From NCBI RefSeq assembly GCF_025369935.1, contig NZ_CP104467.1, positions 7,261,001-7,325,000 of the forward strand: 64,000 nt of DNA, read 5' to 3'. The translations under genes and the position numbers were made by a program. This DNA is from Paenibacillus andongensis (lineage in GTDB: Bacteria > Bacillota > Bacilli > Paenibacillales > NBRC-103111). The notes under the pieces are model-generated. The model was given only the letters and a program-made list of their open reading frames with translations. It ran no database searches and had not been told where the DNA came from. How positions within the stretch are numbered: the first letter of the stretch is position 1; every line of letters begins with the position of its first letter. Shown in pieces: positions 34,655 through 44,478 of this stretch.

Positions 34655-36253
34655 ATGCTGAAACTGCAGATTCCCAAAAATCGAATGAACTACCTAATCA
34701 AGCAAATCCCGCTTCATTTCGACGCCGTCGTTCTGGAGCAGGGCTGGGAGTATTACCATAAAGGTCGTGTGACCGAAGTCGATCTGAAAGGCTTGAACGT
34801 TCAGGCGACCGTCGCTGGCAAAAAATTACTGAGCACCATGCTGAATTTAGAAAATTTCGCCTCTAGTGAGTGCAGCTGCTCCTATGAAGGCTTTTGTAAA
34901 CATATCGGTGCCACTTTCTTCAGCCTATATGCGCCCTATGGACGTCCGGAACTGCTGCTTCAACAGTTAAAACAACAAATACACACAAGGAAGAAACCCG
35001 CACGCGGGGCAACTTTGATACAAGAACGGAAAGCTGCTGCAGCTGCACAGGCCAACGTGCCTCTTGAAGAGGCTGTGCCCGTTGATTGGCATCGCTTTTT
35101 TGAAGGGAAATTCCATGGATTCTCCATTTCTCATCAGCACTCGATCGAAACCTTTTACGACTCAGCACTAGAGTCCTTGCCGGGCTATGCGGCCAATTGG
35201 AGAAATTCAACACGCGAGATCTATATGTTCCATATCGTGCTGTTCATGATGCGGAAAATAGAACAATTTTATCAAGAAACGAAAAGCTCCTACTTGTCTT
35301 ATTATCACGAGAACGGCTGCAAAATTGCCGCAAAAAATTGTGAGGATAAGCTGGTTGAATTCGTGGAACGAACAGATGTGAATACCTCATTCGAGGCGGA
35401 GCCCAAACACTGGCAATCCACCATGAAAATGCTCGGAGAATTCGCTCTGCAGGGTAAGGATAGTCCGATTGATTGGCTGTTTGTCTATCGCTTCATTTGG
35501 TGGAAACTGGCGAATCAATCTGCGGCACAGAAAGAGGAAATTCAGCGTCTCGACACCCTTCTCGCGAAAAAGGACCTCTTAGCTCGGAAGAAGGATACGC
35601 TTCTGGCGGCTAGAGCGCATTTTGATATTATGCAGGGGGATACGGCAAGCGCTTTTGAGCGTCTTGGGCAGCTCACGCATCCGAGCGCGAAGGATTACTT
35701 CCTTTACCTGAACTATTATTACAATGAAAAACAGTGGAACAACATGCTTGTTTGGCTTCGCTGGCTGTTCGCATCGATTACGAATGCCAATCACGATGAT
35801 TTCCGGACCTTTTGCCAATACTGGCTCGATACAACCAAGTATCTTGAATCTGATAGCGAATGGGTTCAGGTGATGGAGTCCCTGCTGCCTCGTTCCTATT
35901 ACTATTACACGGCTTATTTGCTGCAAACAAAACGGTATCGGCAGTGGGTAGACTTGCAATTAGCGAACCGTATATCACCGCTGAGCTTATATGGGATGGA
36001 GCTTAAAGCGATTGAAGAGCATGATTCGGCTTTACTCCTCCCCCTCTATCACCAAGCGGCCGAACGGGCTGTTCTGGAGAAAAATAGGGCTTCTTATAAG
36101 ACGGCTGTTCGACTGCTTAAGAAACTGCACGGCATCTATAAGCAATTAGGCCAGGACGACCGCTGGGAGCACTATGTCTATCGATTAGCGGATAAGTTCT
36201 CACGCTTGCGTGCTTTCCAAGAAGAGCTCAAGAAAGGAAAATGGATTCGATGA
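34655..36253 (+). CDS. ywqB: SWIM zinc-finger protein (YwqB-like)
   Basis: 532 aa. The SWIM motif C-x-C-x5-C-x-H is seen as Cys73, Cys75, Cys81 and His83 (ECSCSYEGFCKH), after the usual FDAVVLEQGWEYYHKGRV lead. The rest is helical and repeat-like, without other motifs. The family probably binds DNA or protein and partners SNF2 helicases. The start at 34655 (MLKLQIPKN) is chosen because it begins the conserved region and follows AGGAAAG; the frame is open to 34529. The stop overlaps the ATG of the helicase gene (ATGA), so the two are coupled as in B. subtilis ywqB/ywqA. Confidence 0.85.
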   Translation: MLKLQIPKNRMNYLIKQIPLHFDAVVLEQGWEYYHKGRVTEVDLKGLNVQATVAGKKLLSTMLNLENFASSECSCSYEGFCKHIGATFFSLYAPYGRPELLLQQLKQQIHTRKKPARGATLIQERKAAAAAQANVPLEEAVPVDWHRFFEGKFHGFSISHQHSIETFYDSALESLPGYAANWRNSTREIYMFHIVLFMMRKIEQFYQETKSSYLSYYHENGCKIAAKNCEDKLVEFVERTDVNTSFEAEPKHWQSTMKMLGEFALQGKDSPIDWLFVYRFIWWKLANQSAAQKEEIQRLDTLLAKKDLLARKKDTLLAARAHFDIMQGDTASAFERLGQLTHPSAKDYFLYLNYYYNEKQWNNMLVWLRWLFASITNANHDDFRTFCQYWLDTTKYLESDSEWVQVMESLLPRSYYYYTAYLLQTKRYRQWVDLQLANRISPLSLYGMELKAIEEHDSALLLPLYHQAAERAVLEKNRASYKTAVRLLKKLHGIYKQLGQDDRWEHYVYRLADKFSRLRAFQEELKKGKWIR

Positions 36254-39117
36254 TCGAAACCAGCGCGCTGACAGTTCACGTTAGCTCCATACCTAATGGT
36301 TCTTTGTTTCTATGGGGGACCCGCGAGAACGGCGGCATTTGGGATGCTCTTGATTTGAAAAATATGCTGTTTGCCTGGCATCGCGCCTCTTTTTTCGGCA
36401 CGTTCATGGAGCCCAGCGAGTGGCAAAATCGGGAGGGCATTGAGCTGCTGCCGCTCGATGCGCTCGATTATTTCAGCGATCCGCAGCCTGTGCAGCATCT
36501 ACAGCTTAGCTGGCACAAGGACTGTGCGGATTTGATGCGTCTTGCTCCGGCTGTTCGAGAGGCTTTGGCGTCCGGTCGTTTCATGCCGGATTATGAAAAG
36601 TGGAAAGCCGGCGAGATTGGTTGGAAGCTGCAGCTTCCAGAAGAACTGCAAGCCTTGGAATCCCCAGCCGTTTCACGCTGGATTCATGCGCTGATTCCCG
36701 AGTGGGTAGACGCCGACGGCCTCATGAAAGACAATCTGCGCAAGCTCGAAGCGGCGCATCCGTTGATGCGCCGCGGTGAGATCGGCGCGGATCTATGGCT
36801 CGACGAGGAAGATTGGCTCGTCGCTATTGGTTGGCGCCAAGACCGGTCGCCGATGCGTACCTGTCTGCAGCTCGTGGAGCCGGACCTGGCGCATGGCGCG
36901 GGCTGGCAGCTGCGCGTGCTGCTGCAGGACCGGCTTGCGCCGGAGGTGCTGCGCACGGTGACGCCCAGCGGCGAGCCGGTCGTGGGTGAGCTGCCGCTGC
37001 CGGAGGCGTGGCTGCCAGAGCTTGGCCGCGTAGAGCGTGACGCGGCGAAGTGGGTACGCATCCTGCCGTGGCTGGATGCGGGTGAGGGTGCTGGGCTCCG
37101 TCAGACGTTGACGGAGGAAGAGGCTTGGCGCTTCCTCGCAGAGGGAAGCGTGCGGCTTGTTGAGGCAGGAACGAGTGTGTTCCTGCCGGCCTGGTGGGAG
37201 CGCATCCGCAAGATGAAGCCGAAGCTGCGCGCGAAGATCAAGTCTTCCGTCGGTTCTGGGCGGGAGACGATGTTCGGGCTGACCCAGCTGATGCAGTTCG
37301 ACTGGAAGCTGGCTGTTGGGGATCTGGAGCTGACGGAAGAGGAATTCCGGCAGCTTCTGGAGGAGAAGCGCAAGCTGATCCAGATTCGCGGCAACTGGAT
37401 TCAGCTCGACCCGCTGTTCATGGCGCAGGTCGAGCAGATTATGAAGCAGGTGCAGAAGAAGCAGGGCCTCTCCTTCCGCGATGTGCTGGAGCTTCACTTC
37501 GCGGGCGATGCCGGCGGGCTATTGCCGGCTGAGGATGACCCAGATAGCGTGCGCTACATCGAGATGGAGGTAGAGCTGAACGAACAGCTACGCCACATGG
37601 TCGATCAACTCACGCAGGCGGAGTCGATTCCGACGATACAGCCTCCGCCCAGCTTTCAAGGATCTTTGCGCCACTATCAAGTCGACGGTATCTCTTGGCT
37701 GTTGTTCCTGCGCCGTTTCGGCCTAGGCGGCTGTTTGGCCGATGACATGGGGCTCGGGAAAACGATCCAGTGGATCACGTATCTGCTCACCGTCAAAGAG
37801 AACGAGCAGCCCGAAACGCCTTCCCTCCTGGTATGCCCGACGTCCGTACTTGGGAACTGGCAGATGGAGCTTAAGCGTTTTGCGCCGTCACTGAAGGTTC
37901 ATCTTCACTATGGTCCTCAACGTTTAAAGGGACCTGCTTTTAAAGAAGAAGTCGTGGGCAAGGTCGATTTAGTTTTGACATCTTATACGCTTTCCCATCT
38001 GGATGAGGTTGAGCTAGGCTCTATTGCTTGGAACTCCATCTGTTTGGACGAAGCCCAAAATATAAAAAATGCTTACACGAAGCAAGCTTCCGCGATTCGC
38101 CGACTCGATGGTTACCATCGCATTGCGTTAACGGGAACACCGATTGAGAATCGGCTTACGGAGCTGTGGTCGATCTTTGATTTTGCGAACCCAGGCTATC
38201 TCGGCACGGTGCGTGAATTCACACACCGCTATGTGAATGCCATCGAGAAGACGCGCGATAGTGAGACGATCGGCAAGGTGCAGAAGCTGATCCGCCCTTT
38301 CCTGCTGCGCCGCGAGAAGAAAGATCCCGCGATTCAGCTGGATCTGCCGGAGAAGAACGAGTCGAAGACGTTCATTTCGCTTACTGCCGAGCAAGGCTCG
38401 CTGTATGAGAACTACATCCAAGACATGTTCGATCGTCTGGATAAGCTCTCCGCCATGGAGCGGCGTGGTCTCATTCTCGCCGCTTTGACGAAGCTGAAGC
38501 AGGTGTGTAATCACCCTGCTTTGCTGCTCAAAGAAGGCATCCACGCGCCGTGGAGCGGACGCTCCAACAAGCTGGAGCGCCTGCTCGAGATGGTGCAGGA
38601 GCTGCGCCAAGAGGGCGACAAATGCTTGATTTTTACGCAGTTTGTGGAGACAGGCAACCTGCTCCAGCATGTGCTGCAGCAGGAGCTTGGCGAGAAAGTG
38701 TTGTTCCTGCACGGCGGAACACCGAAAAATGGGCGCGATGAGATGATCGCGCACTTCCAAGACATTAGCCAGCCGGCTAGCGAGCAGCGAAATGTGTTCA
38801 TTCTTTCGCTGAAGGCCGGCGGCATCGGGCTCAACCTGACGGCGGCGAATCATGTGTTCCACTACGATCGCTGGTGGAACCCCGCCGTCGAGAATCAAGC
38901 GACGGATCGCGCCTTCCGTATCGGCCAGACGCGCCATGTGCAGGTGCACAAGTTCGTGACGCTGGGCACGCTTGAGGAGCGCATCGATGAGATGATCGAG
39001 CGCAAGCTCGGCCTCAGCCAACAGATCGTTGGCTCCGGTGAGAACTGGATCACCGAGCTGTCGACCGACGAGCTGCGCGATCTGTTCTCGCTGCGCCGCG
39101 AGTGGGTGGAGGCTTAG
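36250..39117 (+). CDS. ywqA: SNF2/RapA-family helicase (YwqA-like)
   Basis: 955 aa. An N-terminal bacterial SNF2-associated region of about 450 residues precedes the two ATPase lobes. Lobe 1 has DDMGLGKTIQW (Lys504), VCPTSVLGNWQ, LDEAQNIKN (DEAQ box 600-603) and LTGTPIENR. Lobe 2 has LKAGGIGLNLTAANHVFHYD and the arginine motif QATDRAFRIGQ. It is a DNA translocase that remodels protein-DNA complexes. The start at 36250 gives an ATGA overlap with the SWIM gene and a better ribosome spacing than the ATG at 36241. Base composition jumps from about 50% GC at the start to about 75% near 36900. Confidence 0.92.
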   Translation: MIETSALTVHVSSIPNGSLFLWGTRENGGIWDALDLKNMLFAWHRASFFGTFMEPSEWQNREGIELLPLDALDYFSDPQPVQHLQLSWHKDCADLMRLAPAVREALASGRFMPDYEKWKAGEIGWKLQLPEELQALESPAVSRWIHALIPEWVDADGLMKDNLRKLEAAHPLMRRGEIGADLWLDEEDWLVAIGWRQDRSPMRTCLQLVEPDLAHGAGWQLRVLLQDRLAPEVLRTVTPSGEPVVGELPLPEAWLPELGRVERDAAKWVRILPWLDAGEGAGLRQTLTEEEAWRFLAEGSVRLVEAGTSVFLPAWWERIRKMKPKLRAKIKSSVGSGRETMFGLTQLMQFDWKLAVGDLELTEEEFRQLLEEKRKLIQIRGNWIQLDPLFMAQVEQIMKQVQKKQGLSFRDVLELHFAGDAGGLLPAEDDPDSVRYIEMEVELNEQLRHMVDQLTQAESIPTIQPPPSFQGSLRHYQVDGISWLLFLRRFGLGGCLADDMGLGKTIQWITYLLTVKENEQPETPSLLVCPTSVLGNWQMELKRFAPSLKVHLHYGPQRLKGPAFKEEVVGKVDLVLTSYTLSHLDEVELGSIAWNSICLDEAQNIKNAYTKQASAIRRLDGYHRIALTGTPIENRLTELWSIFDFANPGYLGTVREFTHRYVNAIEKTRDSETIGKVQKLIRPFLLRREKKDPAIQLDLPEKNESKTFISLTAEQGSLYENYIQDMFDRLDKLSAMERRGLILAALTKLKQVCNHPALLLKEGIHAPWSGRSNKLERLLEMVQELRQEGDKCLIFTQFVETGNLLQHVLQQELGEKVLFLHGGTPKNGRDEMIAHFQDISQPASEQRNVFILSLKAGGIGLNLTAANHVFHYDRWWNPAVENQATDRAFRIGQTRHVQVHKFVTLGTLEERIDEMIERKLGLSQQIVGSGENWITELSTDELRDLFSLRREWVEA

Positions 39118-39120
39118 GGG

Positions 39121-39148
39121 TTTTGAGTTTTGAGTTTTGAGTTTTGGG
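39121..39148. repeat. Heptamer tandem repeat (TTTTGAG)
   Basis: Three perfect TTTTGAG units and one TTTTGGG start 4 bp after the helicase stop codon. Confidence 0.85.
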
Positions 39149-39251
39149 CTCTGAGGCTTGGAGTTCAATCCTGGGCTTAAGCTTCTGGCTTCGAGCTTGG
39201 ACCTGAGTTCAGGTTTAGTCATGCGACTGCTTCCTCATATACGTTTATTAG

Positions 39252-39286
39252 AATCCTGCATAGTTTTGTGCAGGATTTCTTTTTTA
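39252..39286 (+). terminator. Intrinsic terminator after the SNF2 gene
   Basis: AATCCTGCA-tagttttg-TGCAGGATT followed by TCTTTTTT. Confidence 0.85.
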
Positions 39287-39634
39287 GCATTTATTCGACT
39301 CGAATGAATGAATTTAACCACCAATTACCAAAGCTACTCCGCCTACTTTAATTCAAATTGTGCATCTCTTTGAACAGATAACTCTCATCTTCAAGAGTTT
39401 TGCTGCAAAACTACAGAAAATTCGACTCATACCGCCCATTTTGAGTCAAAACGCAGATATTTGATGCACAAAATGCATCTTCTCATTCAAAAATGGAGAT
39501 TCCCCCTTCATTTGATGTACTTTTTGCATCCAGTTGTTTCTACTCGCATCCCTTTGCCGCCAAATCAGCGATATTAGCTAGTTGTCGGAGTTTTAGATTA
39601 CTTGGAGTAGCTAGTTCTTTGGGTTAGAGTCTGC

Positions 39635-39694
39635 GGGTTGGGTTGGGTTGGGTTGGGTTGGGTTGGGTTGGGTTGGGTTGGGTTGGGTTGGGTT
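39635..39694. repeat. Pentamer microsatellite (GGGTT)12
   Basis: Sixty bases of perfect GGGTT repeats on the + strand. Twelve G-tracts in a row could form G-quadruplexes. Flanking sequence is degenerate GAGTTT/GGTTCGG, suggesting an older, longer array. Confidence 0.95.
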
Positions 39695-40026
39695 CAGCTT
39701 CGAGTTTGAGTTTGGTTCGGGTTCGGGTCCACACCCAGATCCGAGTCTAGCATCTGGCTCTGACGCTGAGTCTGTTCTCAGTTGGCTGATGGTTCAGATC
39801 TTCCCCGAAACGCAAAAAAGGCCACCCGAGGTAACCTCTCACCAAACACTCGCATTCTCACACTATCTTCTTACGAACTCGCTTCACGTACTTATTCATA
39901 CTCACTATCTTACACGCACTATCTCATACGCGCTCTCTGCCACACACTCTCTCTATCTGTCTATCTATCTTTCTATCTATCTATCTCCTTCTCTATTTCC
40001 CTCTATTTCTCTCGCAATCTCTCAAA

Positions 40027-41214
40027 TCAAATCATCAAATCTCCAAACAAATAAAAACCCTCTCCCAATGCACAGGAATAAGTCTGAATCTCATGCGAGG
40101 TGTCTAAGTCTGTGTATGCTTGGGATAGGATCCCTTGCTTTTGCAGGTTCATCATCATGATGTTGGAGATGAAATAGGGTCTCCATGTCCAGTTTGCCCC
40201 GCGATAGCTCTCATCTTTGGTCCATGCTTCGTCTTTGCGGCTGTAGTTGGACGAGATTTGGCAGCCGTCCTCGCGACATATGTACATACGTATACAATTT
40301 TCTGACACGTTGCTAATGATATTTTCGATGACACGATCTGCATCTTCAGCGGTTGATATACAGACGGAAGAATGGATAAGTAAAACTAGGCTTTGATGAA
40401 TGGTCAAAAGGCGGCTATAGCGCCCAAGTTCATCTTGACCAAAGAGTTTCATTTCTTCTTTTAGCATAGTTTTGAAGGCATCCTTGCGCTGCAACTGCGG
40501 TTCAGCTTTAGAGAAGAGATAGCCTTGGACATACCTTGCTCCGATTTGAAGAGCACTGCGTAATTCTTGCTTCGTTTCTATTCCTTCGACGAGCAGGGAG
40601 GCACCCATTTGAGCCGCTAGAATGGAAAAGGATTGCATCAGCGCCTTGTAGCCGGCGTGGGTGGCGCTTTTTTTTAAAATATTAAGATCGATTTTCAATA
40701 TCTTTGGTTGCAGACTGGCGATTCGGTCGAAGTTGCTAAATCCGCTGCCCACATCGTCAATGGCAATTGTACAGCCGAATTCTCGATATAATTCTACAAT
40801 TTGTGTCAGCTCATGAAGCTTCCCTGTGAATTCCTCTTCGGTTATTTCGATCACGATACGTGCTGGATTTATTTGGTATTTCCTTAATAGCTCGATTGTT
40901 GGCAGCACGCCTGTGCGCTTATAGGTTTGATAGATCCATGAAGGTTTTAAGTTGATGAATAAGGAACTTTCATCTTGAGCCGAAACTAGCTGTTCGATCG
41001 CCCGCTCTCTCAAATGCCGATCAATATGAAGCTGCATGTCTTCGGGAATGTCAGGATTTTTGAAAAAAGACCCCAAACTTTCGACACTACCCTCCCGAAT
41101 TCGTCTTCCCAGTGTTTCGTAGCCGATGATTTCTTGGCTCTGAAGTGAAAGTATCGGTTGGAAGAATGGACGTACTTCGTGTAGTGGCGGAATCCTGCTG
41201 TCTTTTACCTGCAC
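40027..41214 (-). CDS. EAL-domain protein, YkuI-like
   Basis: 395 aa. The N-terminal EAL domain (about 1-250) binds or hydrolyses cyclic di-GMP. The signature is GYETLGR (Thr for Ala); FINLKPSW, EITEEEF, AIDDVGSGFSNFD, KILKIDL and VEGIET keep the metal and catalytic residues, so activity is possible. The C-terminal part resembles the PAS-like YkuI_C domain (SSVCISTAEDADRVIENIIS; GANWTWRPYFI). It is soluble. GTG start with GAGGAGGG upstream. It is divergent from the hybrid sensor kinase at 41420, 205 bp away, so the two may be linked in signalling. Confidence 0.88.
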   Translation of the reverse strand: MQVKDSRIPPLHEVRPFFQPILSLQSQEIIGYETLGRRIREGSVESLGSFFKNPDIPEDMQLHIDRHLRERAIEQLVSAQDESSLFINLKPSWIYQTYKRTGVLPTIELLRKYQINPARIVIEITEEEFTGKLHELTQIVELYREFGCTIAIDDVGSGFSNFDRIASLQPKILKIDLNILKKSATHAGYKALMQSFSILAAQMGASLLVEGIETKQELRSALQIGARYVQGYLFSKAEPQLQRKDAFKTMLKEEMKLFGQDELGRYSRLLTIHQSLVLLIHSSVCISTAEDADRVIENIISNVSENCIRMYICREDGCQISSNYSRKDEAWTKDESYRGANWTWRPYFISNIMMMNLQKQGILSQAYTDLDTSHEIQTYSCALGEGFYLFGDLMI

Positions 41215-41419
41215 TGTGCGCCCTCCTCAAGCAAACTTCGATGATCTTAACATTTAACATCAATCGTGTAATGAATCATATTTTAAACGACATTCCCCTA
41301 TCTTGCAATGCATTGATGGAAGAAAACATAACATGATCGTTTTTAAAAGGAATCTGTTGCGTTATGTCGAATTTTTAGTACATCCTTTCATCCTATTAGA
41401 ATCTAGGTGACCGTTTGCT

Positions 41420-44302
41420 ATGAAGTCATTCACGAGATCTCGGATCTCCATGCTATACGTTATTTTAATCGTCGTTTTACTCGTATTTGTGAGTGTATCC
41501 AACTTTATCGCTTCTCGTAATATGGATAATGAAAGCGATGCGATCGTGCACGATTCCATTCCCATTTCTAACACAACGAACAGCTTGCTTAAAGATTTAA
41601 TTAATCAAGAAACGGGTATCCGCGGATTTGAATTATCGGGCAATGAACAATATCTGGAGCCCTATACGTCGGGTAAAAAGCAGCTGGAGGATGATCTGAA
41701 CACGATCCGCAAGTACGATAAGAAGTACCCCACTTTGCAGCTTATTATGGACACGCAAGCCATACCAGCCATTAATAATTTGCAGAAGTACTTCGACACG
41801 CAATTGGAGTTGGTCCGTGCTGGTAAAACGGAAGAATCGAAAGCTCGTATAGCGTCCGGTAAAACGATGATGGATCGCTACCGAGTTGTTCATATGAGCA
41901 TCGAGAAGACCATAGAGCAAATCACGTCAGATGCCTATACAGCTTCCCTCAATGCCGGTAAAACCTCCCGTACGATTACAATGGTCGGCAGTATTATTGC
42001 CTTAATTGCAGGCGGTCTGTCTATTTTCATTTCTTACCGAGCCTATCATGCTGAAGAAGAGATTCGTAGAAGCGAGGAAACGTACCGCTACATGGCGGAA
42101 AGCTTGGAGACCCAGAATGAAGAGATTATGGCCCAGCAGGAAGAGCAGCAGATTACGCTCGCGAAGCTATCCGAACGAGAAAGGGATTTGGAACTCATCT
42201 CATCCTATCAGGAAAAGCTTACAGGTTATGTGAAGTTGAAAGATTTCTTGAAACATACGCTGCCTGCACTGCTCAATTCGTTGTCTCAGGATGCCGCTTT
42301 GGTCGTCATGGAACGTCACGCAGAGAACTCTCCTTCTTATGAAGTCATTCATTCCATTGGTTATCCGAAAGAACATATTAATTTGCATCAGAGAGAGCTT
42401 TTTGGACCTGCTAGACGTGTTTTCGATGAAGGGATACCTATTGTTCATACTCGAGATGTATTAGGTCATGAACAAGGTGTCCACGGCGGAATGACACGAG
42501 CTGTCGATCAATATGTCCCTCTCATGGACGATAAACAGAAGGTCATTGGCTTCTTGCTGTTAACAAGCTATCAAAGCTCCCTCTTTCAAGAAAATAACCA
42601 ACGATTGACCAAAGGATTAGTTCGTCAGTTCGGACTCGCCTTCTACGCGCAGGTTATGAACGACGAGAGGCTTAAGCAAGCGGCCAGCTTAGCAGAGCTG
42701 AATGATCAATTGGTAACAGAGAAGCAGTTCATTGAAGCGCAGCGCGATCTGATTCAAAATATTTTGGAATCCGCACATGAGGGCATGATGATGTGTGATT
42801 CGCAAGGTACCATCCTTTTCTCCAATCATCGAATGAACCGGTATTTCAGTTTAAATGAACGTATAGGTGAGAACCTGGTTGATAGCAGTCACGAAGTAGC
42901 TGCCGATTCTCCGAGCTTTATAGGCGTCGCTTCCTCCATTGAAGCGTTGATTGATGGCTCTTTGTCAAATCTAACCCAACGTTTTAGCTTCGAAATCGAG
43001 GATCAGATCCAGCATGCGGAGCTGTATGCGACCGTAGTCAGTGAAGATACCGAACAACAAGGCTACTTATTCGTATTCCGTGATCGCACCGAAGAAGAAC
43101 GTATTGATGAAATGAAGAATGAATTCATTAGTATTGTTTCTCACGAGTTGCGAACTCCTCTTGCCAGCGTGCTTGGTTTTATAGAGATCTTGCTGCATCG
43201 GGATCTTTCACAAGAGAAACAAAAGAAATACATGGAAACTATTTATAAAGAAGCGCATCGCTTATCGAATTTAATTAACGATTTCCTTGATTTGCAGCGG
43301 ATGGAGTCAGGTCGACAGCTTTATCATTTCTCTCCTGTCAATCTGCTGCCTACCTTGCAAGAGATCGCCGAGCAGTGGCAGGACAAACATAGCCATCGTA
43401 TTCACATTCATCAGCAAGAACCAGAACTATATGTGAGAGCCGATGCAGATCGTATTCGTCAAGTCTTCGACAACCTGATCAGCAATGCGATTAAGTACTC
43501 GCCAGAAGCCGATCACATTGATATCCACTTAACTGTCGATCAAGGTAAAATCACCATAGCGATTCAAGATTACGGTCTCGGTATCCCAGAGGAAGCTCGT
43601 GACCAAATGTTCTCCAAATTCTTTCGTGTCGATAACTCGGACAGACGTCAAATCGGCGGTACCGGCTTAGGTCTCGCTATTGTGAAAGAGATTGTTGAAG
43701 GACATGGCGGACATATCTCCTACACATCCGAAATGGGGCAAGGTACGATATTCCGAATTGAGTTCGATCTATACGAGATTTCAAATATGGATGGTCAAAT
43801 TGTTATTTTCGAAGATGACGATAATCTAGCCAAATTAATTCAAGTTGCGCTGAACAAGTTGGGTCTCCCCTCCATGCAGCTTCGTTCGGCCGAAGAGGGC
43901 ATGATCGCGCTTAATCGCTGTAAAGGCGAGGGACCGGTACTGTTCATCGTCGATATTCATCTGGAGGGCGCCAAGACCGGTTGGGATTTCATCGCTGAAT
44001 TATACCGTCATCCAGTGCACTATCAGACGCCCGTTATCGTTTCAACAGCACTCGATCCGCCACATGACTATCATGAGAAAGAGATTGAGAAATATCTTAA
44101 AAAGCCGTTCACAATGGAACGTCTCGTTCAAGTGGCGAAGCGTCTACTCGATAATAAGCAAAGTAATGCGTACGTCTTCCCTGCCCAAAATAAAGAGAAG
44201 CTCTCGACCACCCTTCAACGCAACGGCATCGACGTGCTTGAAATGAAAGAGAGCATGGATATGATCGAGGTCGAAATCAAAAAGCCGCAATCGGATGCAT
44301 AA
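41420..44302 (+). CDS. CHASE3-GAF-PAS hybrid histidine kinase
   Basis: 960 aa membrane sensor kinase. Two membrane helices (about 10-30 and 185-205) flank a CHASE3 domain with LLKDLINQETGIRGFELSGN. A coiled coil (215-275), GAF-like region (275-420) and PAS domain (445-560) follow. HisKA has His575 in SIVSHELRTPLASVLGF. HATPase carries DNLISNAIKYSP, DYGLGIP and GGTGLGLAIVKEI. A C-terminal receiver has phospho-acceptor Asp845 in LFIVDIHLEGAKTGWDF and Lys in KYLKKPF. About 65 further residues follow the receiver. The signal is unknown. Phosphate could pass to the attached receiver and on to a separate regulator. It is divergent from an EAL protein gene. Confidence 0.9.
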   Translation: MKSFTRSRISMLYVILIVVLLVFVSVSNFIASRNMDNESDAIVHDSIPISNTTNSLLKDLINQETGIRGFELSGNEQYLEPYTSGKKQLEDDLNTIRKYDKKYPTLQLIMDTQAIPAINNLQKYFDTQLELVRAGKTEESKARIASGKTMMDRYRVVHMSIEKTIEQITSDAYTASLNAGKTSRTITMVGSIIALIAGGLSIFISYRAYHAEEEIRRSEETYRYMAESLETQNEEIMAQQEEQQITLAKLSERERDLELISSYQEKLTGYVKLKDFLKHTLPALLNSLSQDAALVVMERHAENSPSYEVIHSIGYPKEHINLHQRELFGPARRVFDEGIPIVHTRDVLGHEQGVHGGMTRAVDQYVPLMDDKQKVIGFLLLTSYQSSLFQENNQRLTKGLVRQFGLAFYAQVMNDERLKQAASLAELNDQLVTEKQFIEAQRDLIQNILESAHEGMMMCDSQGTILFSNHRMNRYFSLNERIGENLVDSSHEVAADSPSFIGVASSIEALIDGSLSNLTQRFSFEIEDQIQHAELYATVVSEDTEQQGYLFVFRDRTEEERIDEMKNEFISIVSHELRTPLASVLGFIEILLHRDLSQEKQKKYMETIYKEAHRLSNLINDFLDLQRMESGRQLYHFSPVNLLPTLQEIAEQWQDKHSHRIHIHQQEPELYVRADADRIRQVFDNLISNAIKYSPEADHIDIHLTVDQGKITIAIQDYGLGIPEEARDQMFSKFFRVDNSDRRQIGGTGLGLAIVKEIVEGHGGHISYTSEMGQGTIFRIEFDLYEISNMDGQIVIFEDDDNLAKLIQVALNKLGLPSMQLRSAEEGMIALNRCKGEGPVLFIVDIHLEGAKTGWDFIAELYRHPVHYQTPVIVSTALDPPHDYHEKEIEKYLKKPFTMERLVQVAKRLLDNKQSNAYVFPAQNKEKLSTTLQRNGIDVLEMKESMDMIEVEIKKPQSDA

Positions 44303-44351
44303 CGCATCTTAGAGAACCCTCGATTAGGCATTCCATGCAACCATAGTAACT

Positions 44352-44393
44352 TACTCCCTCTCCTTCCAATTTAATTAGAGGGAGAGTTTTTTT
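44352..44393 (+). terminator. Intrinsic terminator after the hybrid kinase
   Basis: ACTCCCTCT pairs with AGAGGGAGAGT, followed by TTTTTTT. Confidence 0.88.
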
Positions 44394-44478
44394 ATTTGTA
44401 AAGACAGAGGGATTTCCCGGCCTTGTAGCCAATATACTAGAGACATACCAATTGACGAGAAGGAAAGGTGTGACCCTA

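Larger units (their letters stand above)
39118..40026. other. 909-bp gene-free simple-sequence region
   Basis: Holds, in order: the TTTTGAG repeat, the helicase terminator, a stretch with repeated TGCATC/GATGCA words (about 39360-39540), (GGGTT)12, a degenerate G/T-rich part, and a pyrimidine-rich tract ending in a TATC microsatellite at about 39953-39988. Frames across it encode only low-complexity peptides. I see no gene. Confidence 0.8.

Noticed and set aside
36793-37497. Long minus-strand open frame inside the SNF2 gene
   Set aside because: It lies in the GC-rich block, where antisense frames are open by base composition; it has no ribosome site, and the sense strand carries clear helicase motifs.
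38128-39222. 364-codon minus-strand open frame over the end of the SNF2 gene
   Set aside because: Antisense shadow of lobe 2 motifs. Its first codons come from the TTTTGAG repeat and the simple-sequence gap.
39635-39694. Possible CRISPR-like array
   Set aside because: The units are 5-bp perfect tandem repeats without spacers. No cas genes or spacer-separated repeats exist anywhere in the window.
39648-40160. Plus-strand frame across the (GGGTT) array and CT-rich tract
   Set aside because: Translates to GWVGL repeats and Ser/Leu/Tyr-rich low complexity, with no ribosome site; it overlaps the EAL gene.
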